A stretch of 64,000 nucleotides of DNA from Acetobacter fabarum (GCF_011516925.1 NZ_WOTG01000001.1:558001-622000), one strand, 5' to 3'. Shown: positions 27,453 to 36,447, numbered from the stretch's first letter. Translations and numbers: made by a program. The notes: generated by a model from the sequence alone, not told the origin.

Positions 27453-28255
27453 TACATCACGCCTTTTAACAGACGAGCCCAGCGGATTTCAGTCGGCCAG
27501 TACCAGACCTGCCAGATGGGATGTGCCGCCTCAACCGAGAAGAAAATACGCTGGGCCTTACCAACAAGGTTTTCCATGGGCACAAAGCCAAGGTCTTTGG
27601 GGCCATCCCCCACAAAACGACTATCTGCGCTGTCATCACGGTTGTCACCCATGGCAAAAAAGTAACCGGGGGGGACTACGTATTCGGGGGTGTCGTTCTG
27701 CGGGCCATCATTGGTCAATTTCAGAATATCGTGCCGGACTACTCCCTGCCCGTCGCGCAGGGGGAGTTCTTCCGTGCAGGCTTCGCCTTCCATGGGCATG
27801 CGCGTTTCATCCTGCGCCACGTAAGCATGCGGCTGCACGCAGGGAACCCGCACACCATTGAGGAAGAGCTGCCCCCCGGTTACCTGAATACGGTCCCCCG
27901 GCAGGCCAATAACCCGCTTGATGTAATCAATGGACGTATCTTTGGTAAACCGGAACACGGCCACATCGCCCCGGTGCGGCTGCCCCGCCCAGACCCGCCC
28001 GTTAAACAGGTCTGGCGAAAACGGCAGCGAAAACCGTGAATAGCCATAGCTGTATTTGGACACCCAGATGTAGTCCCCCACCTGCAGGGTGGGGATCATG
28101 GACCCGGACGGGATGACAAAGGATTCAAACAAAAACGTACGGACAAAAACAACAACGATCACGACCGTTAAAATTGTCCGCACATATTCCACCACAGCAT
28201 GTCTGACGGTAACAGCGTGCTGCGCTCCAGTTGGAGAAGTCTCCGGTTTACTCAT
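27452..28255 (-). CDS. lepB: signal peptidase I
   Basis: A protein of 267 residues from the ATG at 28253-28255; an ATG at 28282 would add 9 residues. One membrane helix (TILTVVIVVVFVRTFLFESF) precedes the catalytic Ser52 in IPSGSMIPTL. The catalytic Lys113 lies in DYIKRVIGLPGD and box E is GYFFAMGDNRDDSADSR. It cleaves signal peptides of exported proteins on the periplasmic face. It is coupled to rnc and era, an order conserved in alphaproteobacteria. Confidence 0.96.
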   Translation of the reverse strand: MSKPETSPTGAQHAVTVRHAVVEYVRTILTVVIVVVFVRTFLFESFVIPSGSMIPTLQVGDYIWVSKYSYGYSRFSLPFSPDLFNGRVWAGQPHRGDVAVFRFTKDTSIDYIKRVIGLPGDRIQVTGGQLFLNGVRVPCVQPHAYVAQDETRMPMEGEACTEELPLRDGQGVVRHDILKLTNDGPQNDTPEYVVPPGYFFAMGDNRDDSADSRFVGDGPKDLGFVPMENLVGKAQRIFFSVEAAHPIWQVWYWPTEIRWARLLKGVM

Positions 28256-28330
28256 GCGCTGCCCATCTGCTCCCATAATCATGCCAGAAAAATAAAATCC
28301 GCTGGATCAAGCCGTGCGCTTGGTGTGATG

Positions 28331-28738
28331 TCAACCCGCGCGGACCGAGATAAACACCTGTGCAAACGCATAAGGGGGCTCATCGGTCATGCTCAGCATC
28401 AGTTCAGGCTCATGGCCTGCGGGCACCAGTTCTGCCAGCCTCCGGGCCGCGGCCCCCGTTAACACCAGCACCGGTTGGCCCGATGCAAGGTTTTCCACCC
28501 CGATCTGGCTTTGCGCAACCCCGTGGGCAAAACCCGTACCCAGCGCCTTGGCGCATGCCTCCTTGGCCGCCCAGCGTTTGGCGTAGGTGCCTATTCTGGC
28601 AGCCCCCACACGCCGTTCAGCCTTGGCACGCTCATACGGCGTAAAAACACGGTCCAGAAAACGCTCCCCAAACCGCTCCATGACCTGCTCGATCCGCCGC
28701 ATGTCGCACAGATCCACACCAGTTGCCAGCAGGGTCAT
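28331..28738 (-). CDS. acpS: holo-[acyl-carrier-protein] synthase
   Basis: A protein of 135 residues: LLATGVDLCDMRRIEQVM with the Mg-binding Asp near the N-terminus, and YAKRWAAKEACAKALGTGF with the catalytic Glu-Lys pair. It transfers 4'-phosphopantetheine from CoA to ACP. Its ATG overlaps the stop of the RelA/SpoT gene by 4 bases. In many alphaproteobacteria pdxJ lies between those two genes; here it does not. Confidence 0.95.
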   Translation of the reverse strand: MTLLATGVDLCDMRRIEQVMERFGERFLDRVFTPYERAKAERRVGAARIGTYAKRWAAKEACAKALGTGFAHGVAQSQIGVENLASGQPVLVLTGAAARRLAELVPAGHEPELMLSMTDEPPYAFAQVFISVRAG

Positions 28739-31071
28739 GACTTGGCCCGATCCGCCTGCGCAATGCCCGATACAGCCCGCAACCCGGCAATAACAGAGGA
28801 CAGGTGGCGCAGGTCACGCACCTCCACATCCAGCAGAATTTCGGTAAAGTCGAGCTGGCGATGCACGATCTTGAGGTTGACCATAGCCGCATCGCACTTG
28901 GAAATCGTATTGGTAATGGATGCCAGCACAGAGCCCTCGTTTTCGGCTACAATGCTGATACGGCCAACACGCATCTGCCCGGTTCCACCCGCGCGGGCCA
29001 TGGCGTCGTAATCCCAGTCCACATCCAAAAAGCGCTCGGGCGTTGCGGCAAAACTTTCCAGCGTCTGGCAGTTGCGCGTATGCACGGTCACGCCCTTGCC
29101 TGTTGCCACCACGCCCACAATCCGGTCTCCCGGCAAGGGGTGGCAGCAGGCTGCGTAATGCACGGCAACACCGGCCCCAAGCCCAACCAGCGGCACCGCC
29201 CCACCCGATGGACGGCGCATGGTGGGCGCGCCGCGCGGCCGTGGCCCTGCCGTACCCAGCACACCGGGCAGGCCCGCCAGCATGCGCGGCACACGTTGCA
29301 CACGCCGCAGCTCGGGGTAGGCCGCATGCACCACATCCCGCGCGTTCAGGTTGCTGGTACCAACCGCAACATACAGATCCTGCAAGGAACTCTGCTTGAG
29401 CGCCTTGAGCGTGGTCTCCATGATTTTTTCGGAGCCATCCACACCTTCCTGACGGAAGGCCTTGGCCAATGCGGCACGTCCGTTATCCAGCGAAACCTGG
29501 CGCTGCTGCTGCGCCACATAACGGCGGATGCGCGCGCGTGCCTTACCCGTAACGACAAACCGCTCCCACGAGGGAGAGGGCGCGCCACCACGGGCGGTCA
29601 TGATTTCGACCTGATCGCCGTTTTCCAGCTCATGCCGCAGCGGCATAAGGCGACCGTTAACCTTGGCCCCTACGCAGGTATCCCCGATCTGGCTATGCAC
29701 CGCATAGGCAAAATCAACCGGGGTTGCCCCACGCGGGAGCGAGATAAGCTGCCCCTTGGGCGAAAAGCAGAAAACCTGATCCTGATAAAGCTCAAGCTTG
29801 GTGTTTTCCAAAAACTCATCAGGGGCGGATGAGGCCTCCAGAATTTCCAGCAGGTCCTGCACCCAGCGTGGGCGGCGCACGCCACCATACCCGCCCTCAT
29901 CAGGGCTGCTGGTACCGCCTTCCTTGTACACCCAGTGGGCTGCAACACCGTTTTCGGCCACGTCGTGCATGGCCTGCGTGCGGATCTGCACTTCTATTTT
30001 CTGGTTACGGGGGGAACGCAGCGTAACCCCCGTATGCAGGCTCTGATACCCGTTGGCCTTGGGGGTGGAGATATAGTCCTTGAACCGCCCGGCGATCATG
30101 GGGTAGGCGGCATGCACCGCGCCCAGCGCCATATAGCAGTCCTCACGCGTGTCCACGATCATGCGGAAAGCCATGATGTCGGACAACTGCTCGAACGCCA
30201 CATTCCGGCGCTGCATTTTTTCCCAGATGGAATAAGGCGATTTTTCACGCCCCGAAACCTGAGCGTCCTTCAGCCCCGCTTCGTGGCACAGGCGCAGCAG
30301 TTCGCGCCGCACGTCCTCAATAACATCCGCCCCCTGCCCGCGCAGATAGTTCAGGCGTGTGCGGATGGTTGTATCGGCCTCTGGCTCAAGCTGCGCAAAG
30401 GAGAGGTTCTGGAGCTCGGTCTTGACCCGGTCCATACCAATACGCTCGGCCAGCGGCGCATAAATATCGAGCGTTTCACGTGCGATGCGCTGCCTGCGGT
30501 CCTGCCGCTCCACAAAATGGAGGGTGCGCATATTGTGCAGACGGTCCGCCAACTTGACCAGAAGGACACGAATATCCTTGGACATGGCCAGCACAAGCTT
30601 GCGGAAGTTCTCGGCCTGCTTGGTGCGGTCAGACTGGAGTTCCAGCCGGGTCAGCTTGGTCACGCCATCGACCAGATCGGCCACAACCGGCCCAAAATCG
30701 GCCTTTAGCGTCTCATACGTAACGCCGGTATCTTCAATGGTATCGTGGAGCAGAGCGGTGCAGATGGACTGCACATCCAGCCTGAAGCGCGCCAGAATCA
30801 TGGCGACGGCCAAAGGGTGGGTTATGTAGGGGTCGCCATTATCGCGCATCTGGCTCTGATGTGCCCTGTTGGCCACATCAAATGCACGACGAATGGATTG
30901 TACATCGGCCTGCGGTGCATAACTCAGCACCTTGGCAACCAGCCGCTCGCAGCCGATTTCCCCCACACGACTGGTGGGAGATGCTGGCGCTACGGACGCC
31001 TCAACCGGGGCACCCCCCTCCCGCTCGGGGGAGGAGGTGTGAACGGGAATATCGCCGCCCGGTTGGTCCAC
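28735..31071 (-). CDS. bifunctional (p)ppGpp synthetase/hydrolase (RelA/SpoT, Rsh)
   Basis: A protein of 778 residues from a GTG at 31069-31071. The HD hydrolase domain has ICTALLHDTIEDTGVTYETL and LVKLADRLHNMRTL. The synthetase domain has YMALGAVHAAYPMIAGRFKD and TPKANGYQSLHTGV. TGS (RGATPVDFAYAVHSQIGD), a zinc-finger-like helical region (HYAACCHPLPGDRIVG) and a C-terminal ACT domain follow. Alphaproteobacteria usually carry this single long Rsh to make and break (p)ppGpp. It starts 7 bases after the rpoZ stop. The first ~35 residues are low complexity, so a later start is possible. Confidence 0.95.
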   Translation of the reverse strand: MDQPGGDIPVHTSSPEREGGAPVEASVAPASPTSRVGEIGCERLVAKVLSYAPQADVQSIRRAFDVANRAHQSQMRDNGDPYITHPLAVAMILARFRLDVQSICTALLHDTIEDTGVTYETLKADFGPVVADLVDGVTKLTRLELQSDRTKQAENFRKLVLAMSKDIRVLLVKLADRLHNMRTLHFVERQDRRQRIARETLDIYAPLAERIGMDRVKTELQNLSFAQLEPEADTTIRTRLNYLRGQGADVIEDVRRELLRLCHEAGLKDAQVSGREKSPYSIWEKMQRRNVAFEQLSDIMAFRMIVDTREDCYMALGAVHAAYPMIAGRFKDYISTPKANGYQSLHTGVTLRSPRNQKIEVQIRTQAMHDVAENGVAAHWVYKEGGTSSPDEGGYGGVRRPRWVQDLLEILEASSAPDEFLENTKLELYQDQVFCFSPKGQLISLPRGATPVDFAYAVHSQIGDTCVGAKVNGRLMPLRHELENGDQVEIMTARGGAPSPSWERFVVTGKARARIRRYVAQQQRQVSLDNGRAALAKAFRQEGVDGSEKIMETTLKALKQSSLQDLYVAVGTSNLNARDVVHAAYPELRRVQRVPRMLAGLPGVLGTAGPRPRGAPTMRRPSGGAVPLVGLGAGVAVHYAACCHPLPGDRIVGVVATGKGVTVHTRNCQTLESFAATPERFLDVDWDYDAMARAGGTGQMRVGRISIVAENEGSVLASITNTISKCDAAMVNLKIVHRQLDFTEILLDVEVRDLRHLSSVIAGLRAVSGIAQADRAKS

Positions 31072-31078
31072 GCGCCCT

Positions 31079-31450
31079 TTACCGCCGTGCGCGACCGGTC
31101 AGTGCCGCTTCAATAGCGCGCACGTCATCGGCGGCTTCTTCCTCGGCGGAAACTTCCTGCAGACCGAAAATGTTCTGTTCGGTCGGCACCAGATCCTGCA
31201 CTTCTTCTTCCACGGGCTCGGGTTCGGGCTCGCGGGCCTGCGAACGGATCAGATCGTTCCGCAGAGCGGGCAGTTGCACGGTTTCATCCGCAATTTCACG
31301 CAGGGCAACGACAGGGTTTTTGTCGTTGTCGCGGTCAATGGTCAGCTCCTCGCCACGGGAGATGTTGCGGGCGCGCTGCGCGGCGTACACCACCAGTTCA
31401 AAGCGGTTTGGAACCTTTTCAACGCAGTCTTCGACGGTGACGCGGGCCAT
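31079..31450 (-). CDS. rpoZ: RNA polymerase omega subunit
   Basis: A protein of 123 residues starting [20 protein letters not shown], with the core [14 protein letters not shown] and [12 protein letters not shown]. The C-terminal tail is acidic and low in complexity ([19 protein letters not shown]). Omega stabilises the RNA polymerase beta' subunit and forms part of a ppGpp site in proteobacteria. It stands directly before the (p)ppGpp synthetase gene, the usual rpoZ-rsh pairing. Confidence 0.96.
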   Translation of the reverse strand: MARVTVEDCVEKVPNRFELVVYAAQRARNISRGEELTIDRDNDKNPVVALREIADETVQLPALRNDLIRSQAREPEPEPVEEEVQDLVPTEQNIFGLQEVSAEEEAADDVRAIEAALTGRARR

Positions 31451-31542
31451 TACGAAGAGCCTCCAGACAGTTCAGCACAGAAATAAGATAAAAAAGACAG
31501 AAAGGGCATATTACCGCATCCACCCCCGACAGGAAAGGCTTA

Positions 31543-32058
31543 TTACCCGATCACCCGGATTTCCTGCCCTTTTACGGCCTGAAGCATCTGCTCCAGTGGC
31601 TGGCCGGTGCGCGGATGCACCCAGCCAGGCAGCACATCATGCAGGGGGCAGAGCACAAAGGCACGCTCATGCGCCCGCGGGTGGGGCAGAACCAGCCGCT
31701 CCGTATTCTGGCACAGAGCATCCATATCTATAATGTCCAGGTCAAGCGTGCGTGCGGCATTGGGCACGGAACGCACGCGGCCCTGCTGCGTTTCTATGCT
31801 CTGAAGATGATCCAGCAAGGCCAGAGGAGGCAGACTCGTCACACCCAGCACAACCCCATTCACGTAAGGTGGCTGCCCTGAGGGCGGCATGGGGGCCGTC
31901 TCATACCAGCGGGAAACAGCCTGCACGCTCAACCCCGGCACACGGCGCAAAGCCTGCACGGCCTGCTCGCAGCTTTCCAGCGCAGGCTGCTCCCCCAGGG
32001 GCAGATTTGCACCTATTGCTATCAGGACCGATCTGGTATGAATTTTTTCTTCCGCCAT
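31543..32058 (-). CDS. folK: 2-amino-4-hydroxy-6-hydroxymethyldihydropteridine diphosphokinase
   Basis: A protein of 171 residues from an ATG with GAGG 7 bases upstream. VLIAIGANLP, YETAPMPPSGQPPYVNGVV and the signature ARTLDLDIIDMDAL followed by LVLPHPRAHERAFVLCPL identify HPPK. It pyrophosphorylates the pterin before dihydropteroate synthase in folate synthesis. It stands alone. No folB or folP is adjacent. Confidence 0.95.
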   Translation of the reverse strand: MAEEKIHTRSVLIAIGANLPLGEQPALESCEQAVQALRRVPGLSVQAVSRWYETAPMPPSGQPPYVNGVVLGVTSLPPLALLDHLQSIETQQGRVRSVPNAARTLDLDIIDMDALCQNTERLVLPHPRAHERAFVLCPLHDVLPGWVHPRTGQPLEQMLQAVKGQEIRVIG

Positions 32059-32240
32059 GTAACGCCTCACGCCTGAGTGGAATATCTTGTTTTGGACACA
32101 ATTGGGGCCTCTTTTATAAGGGCGCCCTGCAAACAAACAGCCAGAGGGGCTTTCATTCCGAACCGCATGATAAAAATTTCATTTCCACATAATCGAAACC
32201 CAAAAGAAACAACTTTGAATTTATTTAGAGGACCACGCTC

Positions 32241-32858
32241 ATGAACCTGAAAAAAGACGAAAAAACCTGTCTTTTCATTGACGGATCAAGCCTTTACTCA
32301 ACATCGCGCAGCCTTGGGTTTGATGTTGACTACAAAAAACTGCTCGAATTTTTTGCAGCCAAAACGCATGTGATCCGCGCCTATTATTACGCCGCCATTC
32401 TGGACACGGAGGATTACTCTCCGCTCAAACCGCTGACTGACTGGCTCTCCTATAACGGTTATTTTCTTGTAACCAAGCCCGCGCGCGAATTTACGGATTC
32501 GACCGGCAAGCGCCGCGTCAAAGGCAATATGGACATCGAAATTGCGGTGGACATGATGGAAATGGCCCCGCACATAGACCATGCCATTCTGTTCAGCGGA
32601 GATTCAGACTTCCGCCGGGTTGTCGAGGCCGTGCAGCGGCAGGGTACGCGCGTTTCCGTTGTGTCCTCCATGCGCTCCTCCCCCCCTCTGATCGGGGATG
32701 ACCTGCGCAGGCAGGCCGACCAGTTCCTTGAGCTGGCGTCTCTGGGAGCCAACTTTACACGCCGCCAGACCGAACCCAACCGCCCCCGCACCAACCCCGC
32801 ACCGATCCGCCACCCGGCTGACCAGATGAGCGAACCCGAGGATGATCCGCTAAGCTAA
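32241..32858 (+). CDS. NYN domain (LabA/DUF88) protein
   Basis: A protein of 205 residues; GAGGA lies 10 bases before the ATG. The PIN-like NYN fold shows its acidic clusters: CLFIDGSSLYS (first Asp), KRRVKGNMDIEIAVDMME (middle Asp residues) and HAILFSGDSDFRRVVEAVQR (Gly-Asp-Ser-Asp). NYN proteins are putative or proven metal-dependent RNases. The basic/Pro-rich C-terminus (RRQTEPNRPRTNPAPIRHPA) may bind RNA. It precedes the carbonic anhydrase gene by 136 bases. The substrate is unknown. Confidence 0.88.
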   Translation: MNLKKDEKTCLFIDGSSLYSTSRSLGFDVDYKKLLEFFAAKTHVIRAYYYAAILDTEDYSPLKPLTDWLSYNGYFLVTKPAREFTDSTGKRRVKGNMDIEIAVDMMEMAPHIDHAILFSGDSDFRRVVEAVQRQGTRVSVVSSMRSSPPLIGDDLRRQADQFLELASLGANFTRRQTEPNRPRTNPAPIRHPADQMSEPEDDPLS

Positions 32859-32890
32859 GCGCAATATTACAAAACAGAATTTTGCTCTAT

Positions 32891-32900
32891 GTTCTAGAAC
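32891..32900. promoter_or_regulatory. perfect palindrome upstream of the carbonic anhydrase gene
   Basis: GTTCTAGAAC is a 10-base perfect palindrome 95 bases before the carbonic anhydrase ATG, in an AT-rich stretch. It could be an operator half-site pair. No regulator can be assigned. Confidence 0.3.
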
Positions 32901-32994
32901 GTATCTGCCCCTCGCACGTTTGGCCTAAACACCACCCCATTGCGGGCCGTGTGCCTGCCACAGGCCAAACGTCAAGGTTTTCTGGAGTTAACTG

Positions 32995-33693
32995 ATGCCC
33001 ACTTGTTCCGAAGCCAGAAGCAAGCTGCTTTCTCTCCTGCGTGGTGTTGAACACTTCAACACCGAAATTTTCCCCGCGAAGGAAGCCCTGTTTGCCAGTC
33101 TGGCCAAAGGGCAGGCTCCCGGTGCGCTGTTCATTGCCTGCGCCGATAGCCGCATCAACCCCAACCTGATCACCCAGACCGAACCGGGTGATCTGTTTAT
33201 TCTGCGCAACATTGGCAACCTGGTTCCCGCATACGGGGAAATGCTGGGGGGTGTTTCCTCCGCCATTGAATACGCAGTTCTTGGGCTTGGCGTGTCCTCC
33301 ATTATCGTGTGCGGTCACTCCGACTGTGGCGCCATGAAAGCACTGCTCGAACCCGAAAAGAACGGGTTGGACAAAATGCCCACAGTGCGCAGCTGGCTCC
33401 GTAATGCGGAAGCCGCACGGGCTGCCACGGTGAACACCCTGCATTCCGAAGATGCCGGGCCTGCTACCGTGCGCTGCCTTGCCGAGCAGAACGTTCTGCT
33501 CCAGCTTGCGCACCTGCGCACCCACCCTGCCGTTGCCGCAGGGCTGGCGCGTAACACGCTCTTCCTGCAAGGGTGGTTCTACGATATTGGCACGGGGGAA
33601 ATCTCGGTGCTGGATGAACAGACCCGCACGAGTGTTCCGATCAGTGGTGTTATTGAAAAACTGCAAGAACAGACCGAACAGGAAACTGCCTGA
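32995..33693 (+). CDS. beta-class carbonic anhydrase
   Basis: A protein of 232 residues with the zinc ligands Cys49 (in CADSRINP, with the Asp51-Arg53 dyad), His108 and Cys111 (GHSDCGAM). It interconverts CO2 and bicarbonate in the cytoplasm. A ribosome-binding GGAG lies 8 bases before the ATG. The last ~80 bases overlap the likely start of the next gene. Confidence 0.95.
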   Translation: MPTCSEARSKLLSLLRGVEHFNTEIFPAKEALFASLAKGQAPGALFIACADSRINPNLITQTEPGDLFILRNIGNLVPAYGEMLGGVSSAIEYAVLGLGVSSIIVCGHSDCGAMKALLEPEKNGLDKMPTVRSWLRNAEAARAATVNTLHSEDAGPATVRCLAEQNVLLQLAHLRTHPAVAAGLARNTLFLQGWFYDIGTGEISVLDEQTRTSVPISGVIEKLQEQTEQETA

Positions 33694-34588
33694 CCTTTCA
33701 GGCTTACGCACGTCGGCACGCCGTCTGGGCTTGATAGCCCTTGCGGGTGCCGGCTTTTTTTTGCCCGGAGCCTGCCTTGCAACCCCTGCGCAAACCCTGA
33801 AAATCAGCACATGGAACGTGGACTGGCTGCTGGACAGCCAGATGCAGCACGCCCCGCAAATACCCCCCGATATTCCCCACAGAACAGCGGATGACCTTGC
33901 CGCCTTGGCAACCTACGCCAAACGCCTGCACCCCGACCTGATTGGCTTGCAGGAGGTGGGAGATACAGCAACTCTTGCCCGCCTGTTTGGCACGCAGGAG
34001 TATCAGCTTTTTCTTTCGGGGGATGATATTCCCCAACATACCGCGCTTGCCGTGCGCCAAGGCCTGCACGTAAAGCGCAACCCGGACGTAAGTGCTCTGG
34101 CACTCAGCCCCATCGCAACACGGCACCACCTGCGCAGCGGGTTAGACGTAACCATAAGCACTGACAGCGCAGATTTACGGGTGCTGGTTATTCATCTTAA
34201 AACCGGCTGCTGGGACAACCCGTTATCTGAAACACACCACGCCTGCCCCATTTTATTCCAGCAATTTCATGCCCTGCAGGACTGGCTGGCTCAACGGGCA
34301 AAAAATCGGGAATCCTTTGCCATCATAGGGGATTTTAACCGACGCCTCACGCGCACGGACCCTTTGTTTATCGCGTTAAATCAGATCACACCGCTGGAGC
34401 TTGTCACTGCCGGGCATGCCAGCCCCTGCCAGAACGGCAGCAGCTTTATTGATCACATTCTTCTTGGTGGAGGCGCCACCCAATGGGCACAGCCAGAGTC
34501 CCTGCGCGTTATGGTTCTGCCACAGAACAGCGCACGGATACTGAGCGATCACTGCCCCGTTTCCGTAACGTTAAAAATACCGCGTTAA
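33614..34588 (+). CDS. exported endonuclease/exonuclease/phosphatase-fold protein
   Basis: The frame holds the EEP nuclease fold: ISTWNVDWLL, DLIGLQEVGD, LVIHLKTGCW, FAIIGDFNRRL, SFIDHILL and ILSDHCPVSV, covering the metal and catalytic residues. A signal-like segment (RRLGLIALAGAGFFLPGACLA, cleavage before TPAQ) suggests export. No ATG lies between the carbonic anhydrase stop and this segment. The start at the ATG 33614, inside that gene, is the best ATG; GTG or TTG codons at 33629-33731 are alternatives. Nuclease or phosphodiesterase activity is plausible but unassigned. A strong terminator follows. Confidence 0.82.
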   Translation: MNRPARVFRSVVLLKNCKNRPNRKLPDLSGLRTSARRLGLIALAGAGFFLPGACLATPAQTLKISTWNVDWLLDSQMQHAPQIPPDIPHRTADDLAALATYAKRLHPDLIGLQEVGDTATLARLFGTQEYQLFLSGDDIPQHTALAVRQGLHVKRNPDVSALALSPIATRHHLRSGLDVTISTDSADLRVLVIHLKTGCWDNPLSETHHACPILFQQFHALQDWLAQRAKNRESFAIIGDFNRRLTRTDPLFIALNQITPLELVTAGHASPCQNGSSFIDHILLGGGATQWAQPESLRVMVLPQNSARILSDHCPVSVTLKIPR

Positions 34589-34600
34589 ACCTCGCCATAA

Positions 34601-34635
34601 AAAAAAGCCGCTACGGTTTGCGTAGCGGCTTTTTT
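34601..34635. terminator. bidirectional terminator between the EEP gene and the RhlE-like helicase gene
   Basis: AAAAAAGCCGCTACG (34601-34615) pairs perfectly with CGTAGCGGCTTTTTT (34621-34635) around a 5-base loop, so a U-tract exists in both directions. Confidence 0.93.
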
Positions 34636-34649
34636 ACAACGTAACACAA

Positions 34650-35954
34650 TCAGGCGTGAGCACCAGACCTGTGCGAGGCCCCCGAACGCCCACCACCGGA
34701 ACGGCGCGGCGGGCCACCACGGCCACCACCGCCACCATTACGCGGCGGACCACCACGGCCCCGACCACCACCGCCACCCAGCACAGGCGGACGCTGCGTG
34801 GAAAACTCCGCTTCTTCCGAATGCCACGGATGGTCGCGGACTACGGGGATGGACTTGCCGATTGTTTTTTCAATATCCTTCAGCCATGCGCGCTGTTCCG
34901 CATCGCAGAAGGAAACAGCCCAGCCATCGCGCCCGGCACGGGCCGTACGGCCAATACGGTGCACATAGCTTTCCGGCACATTAGGCAGATCGTAGTTGAA
35001 CACGTGGCTGACTTCATCCACGTCAATCCCACGGGCAGCAATATCCGTTGCCACCAGAACCTTGACCGAACCGGCACGGAATCCCTTCATGGCCCGCTCA
35101 CGCGCACCCTGAGACTTGTTGCCGTGAATAGCTTCGGCCGTAACGCTGTTCTTGTTCAGGAACTCGGCAACCTTGTTGGCTTCATGCTTCATGAGCGTGA
35201 ACACCACGGCACGGGCAACCTTGTCAGATTCCACCATGGTCAGCAGTGCATCGCGCTTGTCGCTGGTGCCGTTCACAAACATGATGGCCTGCTGGATACG
35301 GTCCACCGTGCTGGACGGCGGGGCCACTTCCACGCGGGCAGGGTTGCTTAGCAGGGAGGCGGCAAGGTCCTCAATGCTCTTGGGCATGGTGGCTGAGAAC
35401 AGCAGGGTCTGCCGCTGGGCAGGCACATAGCTCATGATCCGGCGAATATCGCGCACAAAGCCCATATCCAGCATGCGGTCGGCTTCGTCCAGCACCAGAA
35501 CTTCCAGGCCGGAAAGGTCGATATACCCCTGACCGATCAGGTCCAGCAGACGGCCCGGAGCAGCCACAAGCACATCCACGCCACGGCGCATGGCTTCAAC
35601 CTGCCGCCCCTGCCCCACACCGCCAAACACAACGGCCTGAGAAAACTTCATGTAACGTGCATAAGCTTTAAAGCTGTCGCTGATCTGGGCAACCAGTTCA
35701 CGCGTGGGCGCCAGCACCAGAACACGCGGCTGCTTGGGCGCTGCAGCCTTGGGGTTATTGTGCAGATGCTGCAGGATCGGCAGTGCAAAAGACGCGGTCT
35801 TGCCTGTGCCAGTTTGCGCAAGGCCTAACAGATCACGCCCTTCGAGCAGATGGGGAATGGAACCCGCCTGAATGGGTGTCGGTATTTCGTACCCTTGGTC
35901 CGTCAGCGCCTGCAACAGGGGTGCAGCTAGTTTCAGATCCGAAAAAGTAGTCAT
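34650..35954 (-). CDS. DEAD-box RNA helicase, RhlE-like
   Basis: A protein of 434 residues with the helicase motifs in order: Q motif (YEIPTPIQ), motif I AQTGTGKT, PTRELVAQ, motif II VLDEADRMLDMGF, SAT, and the C-domain ATDIAARGIDV and HRIGRTARAGRDG. The C-terminus is an RGG-type Gly/Arg/Pro tail (GGGGGRGRGGPPRNGG onward), a non-specific RNA-binding segment. RhlE-type helicases remodel rRNA precursors and structured mRNA, often in the cold. A sigma-70-like promoter at 36158-36186 predicts a leader of about 200 bases. Confidence 0.95.
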   Translation of the reverse strand: MTTFSDLKLAAPLLQALTDQGYEIPTPIQAGSIPHLLEGRDLLGLAQTGTGKTASFALPILQHLHNNPKAAAPKQPRVLVLAPTRELVAQISDSFKAYARYMKFSQAVVFGGVGQGRQVEAMRRGVDVLVAAPGRLLDLIGQGYIDLSGLEVLVLDEADRMLDMGFVRDIRRIMSYVPAQRQTLLFSATMPKSIEDLAASLLSNPARVEVAPPSSTVDRIQQAIMFVNGTSDKRDALLTMVESDKVARAVVFTLMKHEANKVAEFLNKNSVTAEAIHGNKSQGARERAMKGFRAGSVKVLVATDIAARGIDVDEVSHVFNYDLPNVPESYVHRIGRTARAGRDGWAVSFCDAEQRAWLKDIEKTIGKSIPVVRDHPWHSEEAEFSTQRPPVLGGGGGRGRGGPPRNGGGGGRGGPPRRSGGGRSGASHRSGAHA

Positions 35955-36157
35955 TTAGGGGCAACCTCTCCATGCACCTGAAAACGAGTCACATCCACCT
36001 TATTTTCAGTAACGCACTGCCAAACCAGAATTGAGAACAGAGCAGAACCGTCTCTAAGCCAGACCTTACGGACAGGTCAGCATGAATTTTATTACATTAC
36101 AGACAGAATAAGAAATTTTCGGAATCATGCATCCCGCGCAGACTGTCTTGGAAGAAT
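35955..36157 (-). promoter_or_regulatory. predicted long 5' leader of the RhlE-like helicase mRNA
   Basis: Between the likely promoter and the ATG lie about 200 AT-rich bases without a credible reading frame. They include a hairpin GACCT/AGGTC at about 36060-36080. GGAGAGG is placed about 10 bases before the ATG. Long structured leaders are typical of cold-induced DEAD-box helicase mRNAs. Regulation here is inference. Confidence 0.4.
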
Positions 36158-36186
36158 TATATAAAAGCAGTGTGAGCGCCCCGCAA
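36158..36186 (-). promoter_or_regulatory. candidate promoter of the RhlE-like helicase gene
   Basis: On the minus strand TTGCGG (36181-36186), 17 bases and TATATA (36158-36163), with an overlapping TATAAT two bases downstream. Confidence 0.5.
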
Positions 36187-36447
36187 GGGTTCCGTACCAT
36201 ATTGGTCCGAAAATAAGCAGCCCGCAGAACCGTTACAACATCTGCAAATCACGATTATCAGACGCCCGATATATACAGGATTTTTATCATATAACTAGTA
36301 TTTTTAATATATTTTTGCACATACGCCCCATGCGCCACCCACGCTTGGGGAAGTGATTGGCGTTCTCAAATCTAACATATTTTTTAGGCTACTGTTAATA
36401 ACCGCCCATCAATCCAGCTATTTGCGCAACTCCGGCACTGACCCGCG
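36187..36447. other. AT-rich intergenic DNA between the helicase promoter and metW
   Basis: No credible coding frame is seen. A hairpin of CCCCATGCG against CGCTTGGGG lies at 36326-36350, downstream of metW. It is not followed by a clear U-tract in either direction, so I do not call it a terminator. Confidence 0.5.

Noticed and set aside
36326-36350. Hairpin CCCCATGCG/CGCTTGGGG as a metW terminator
   Set aside because: It has no U-tract directly after the stem in either direction.
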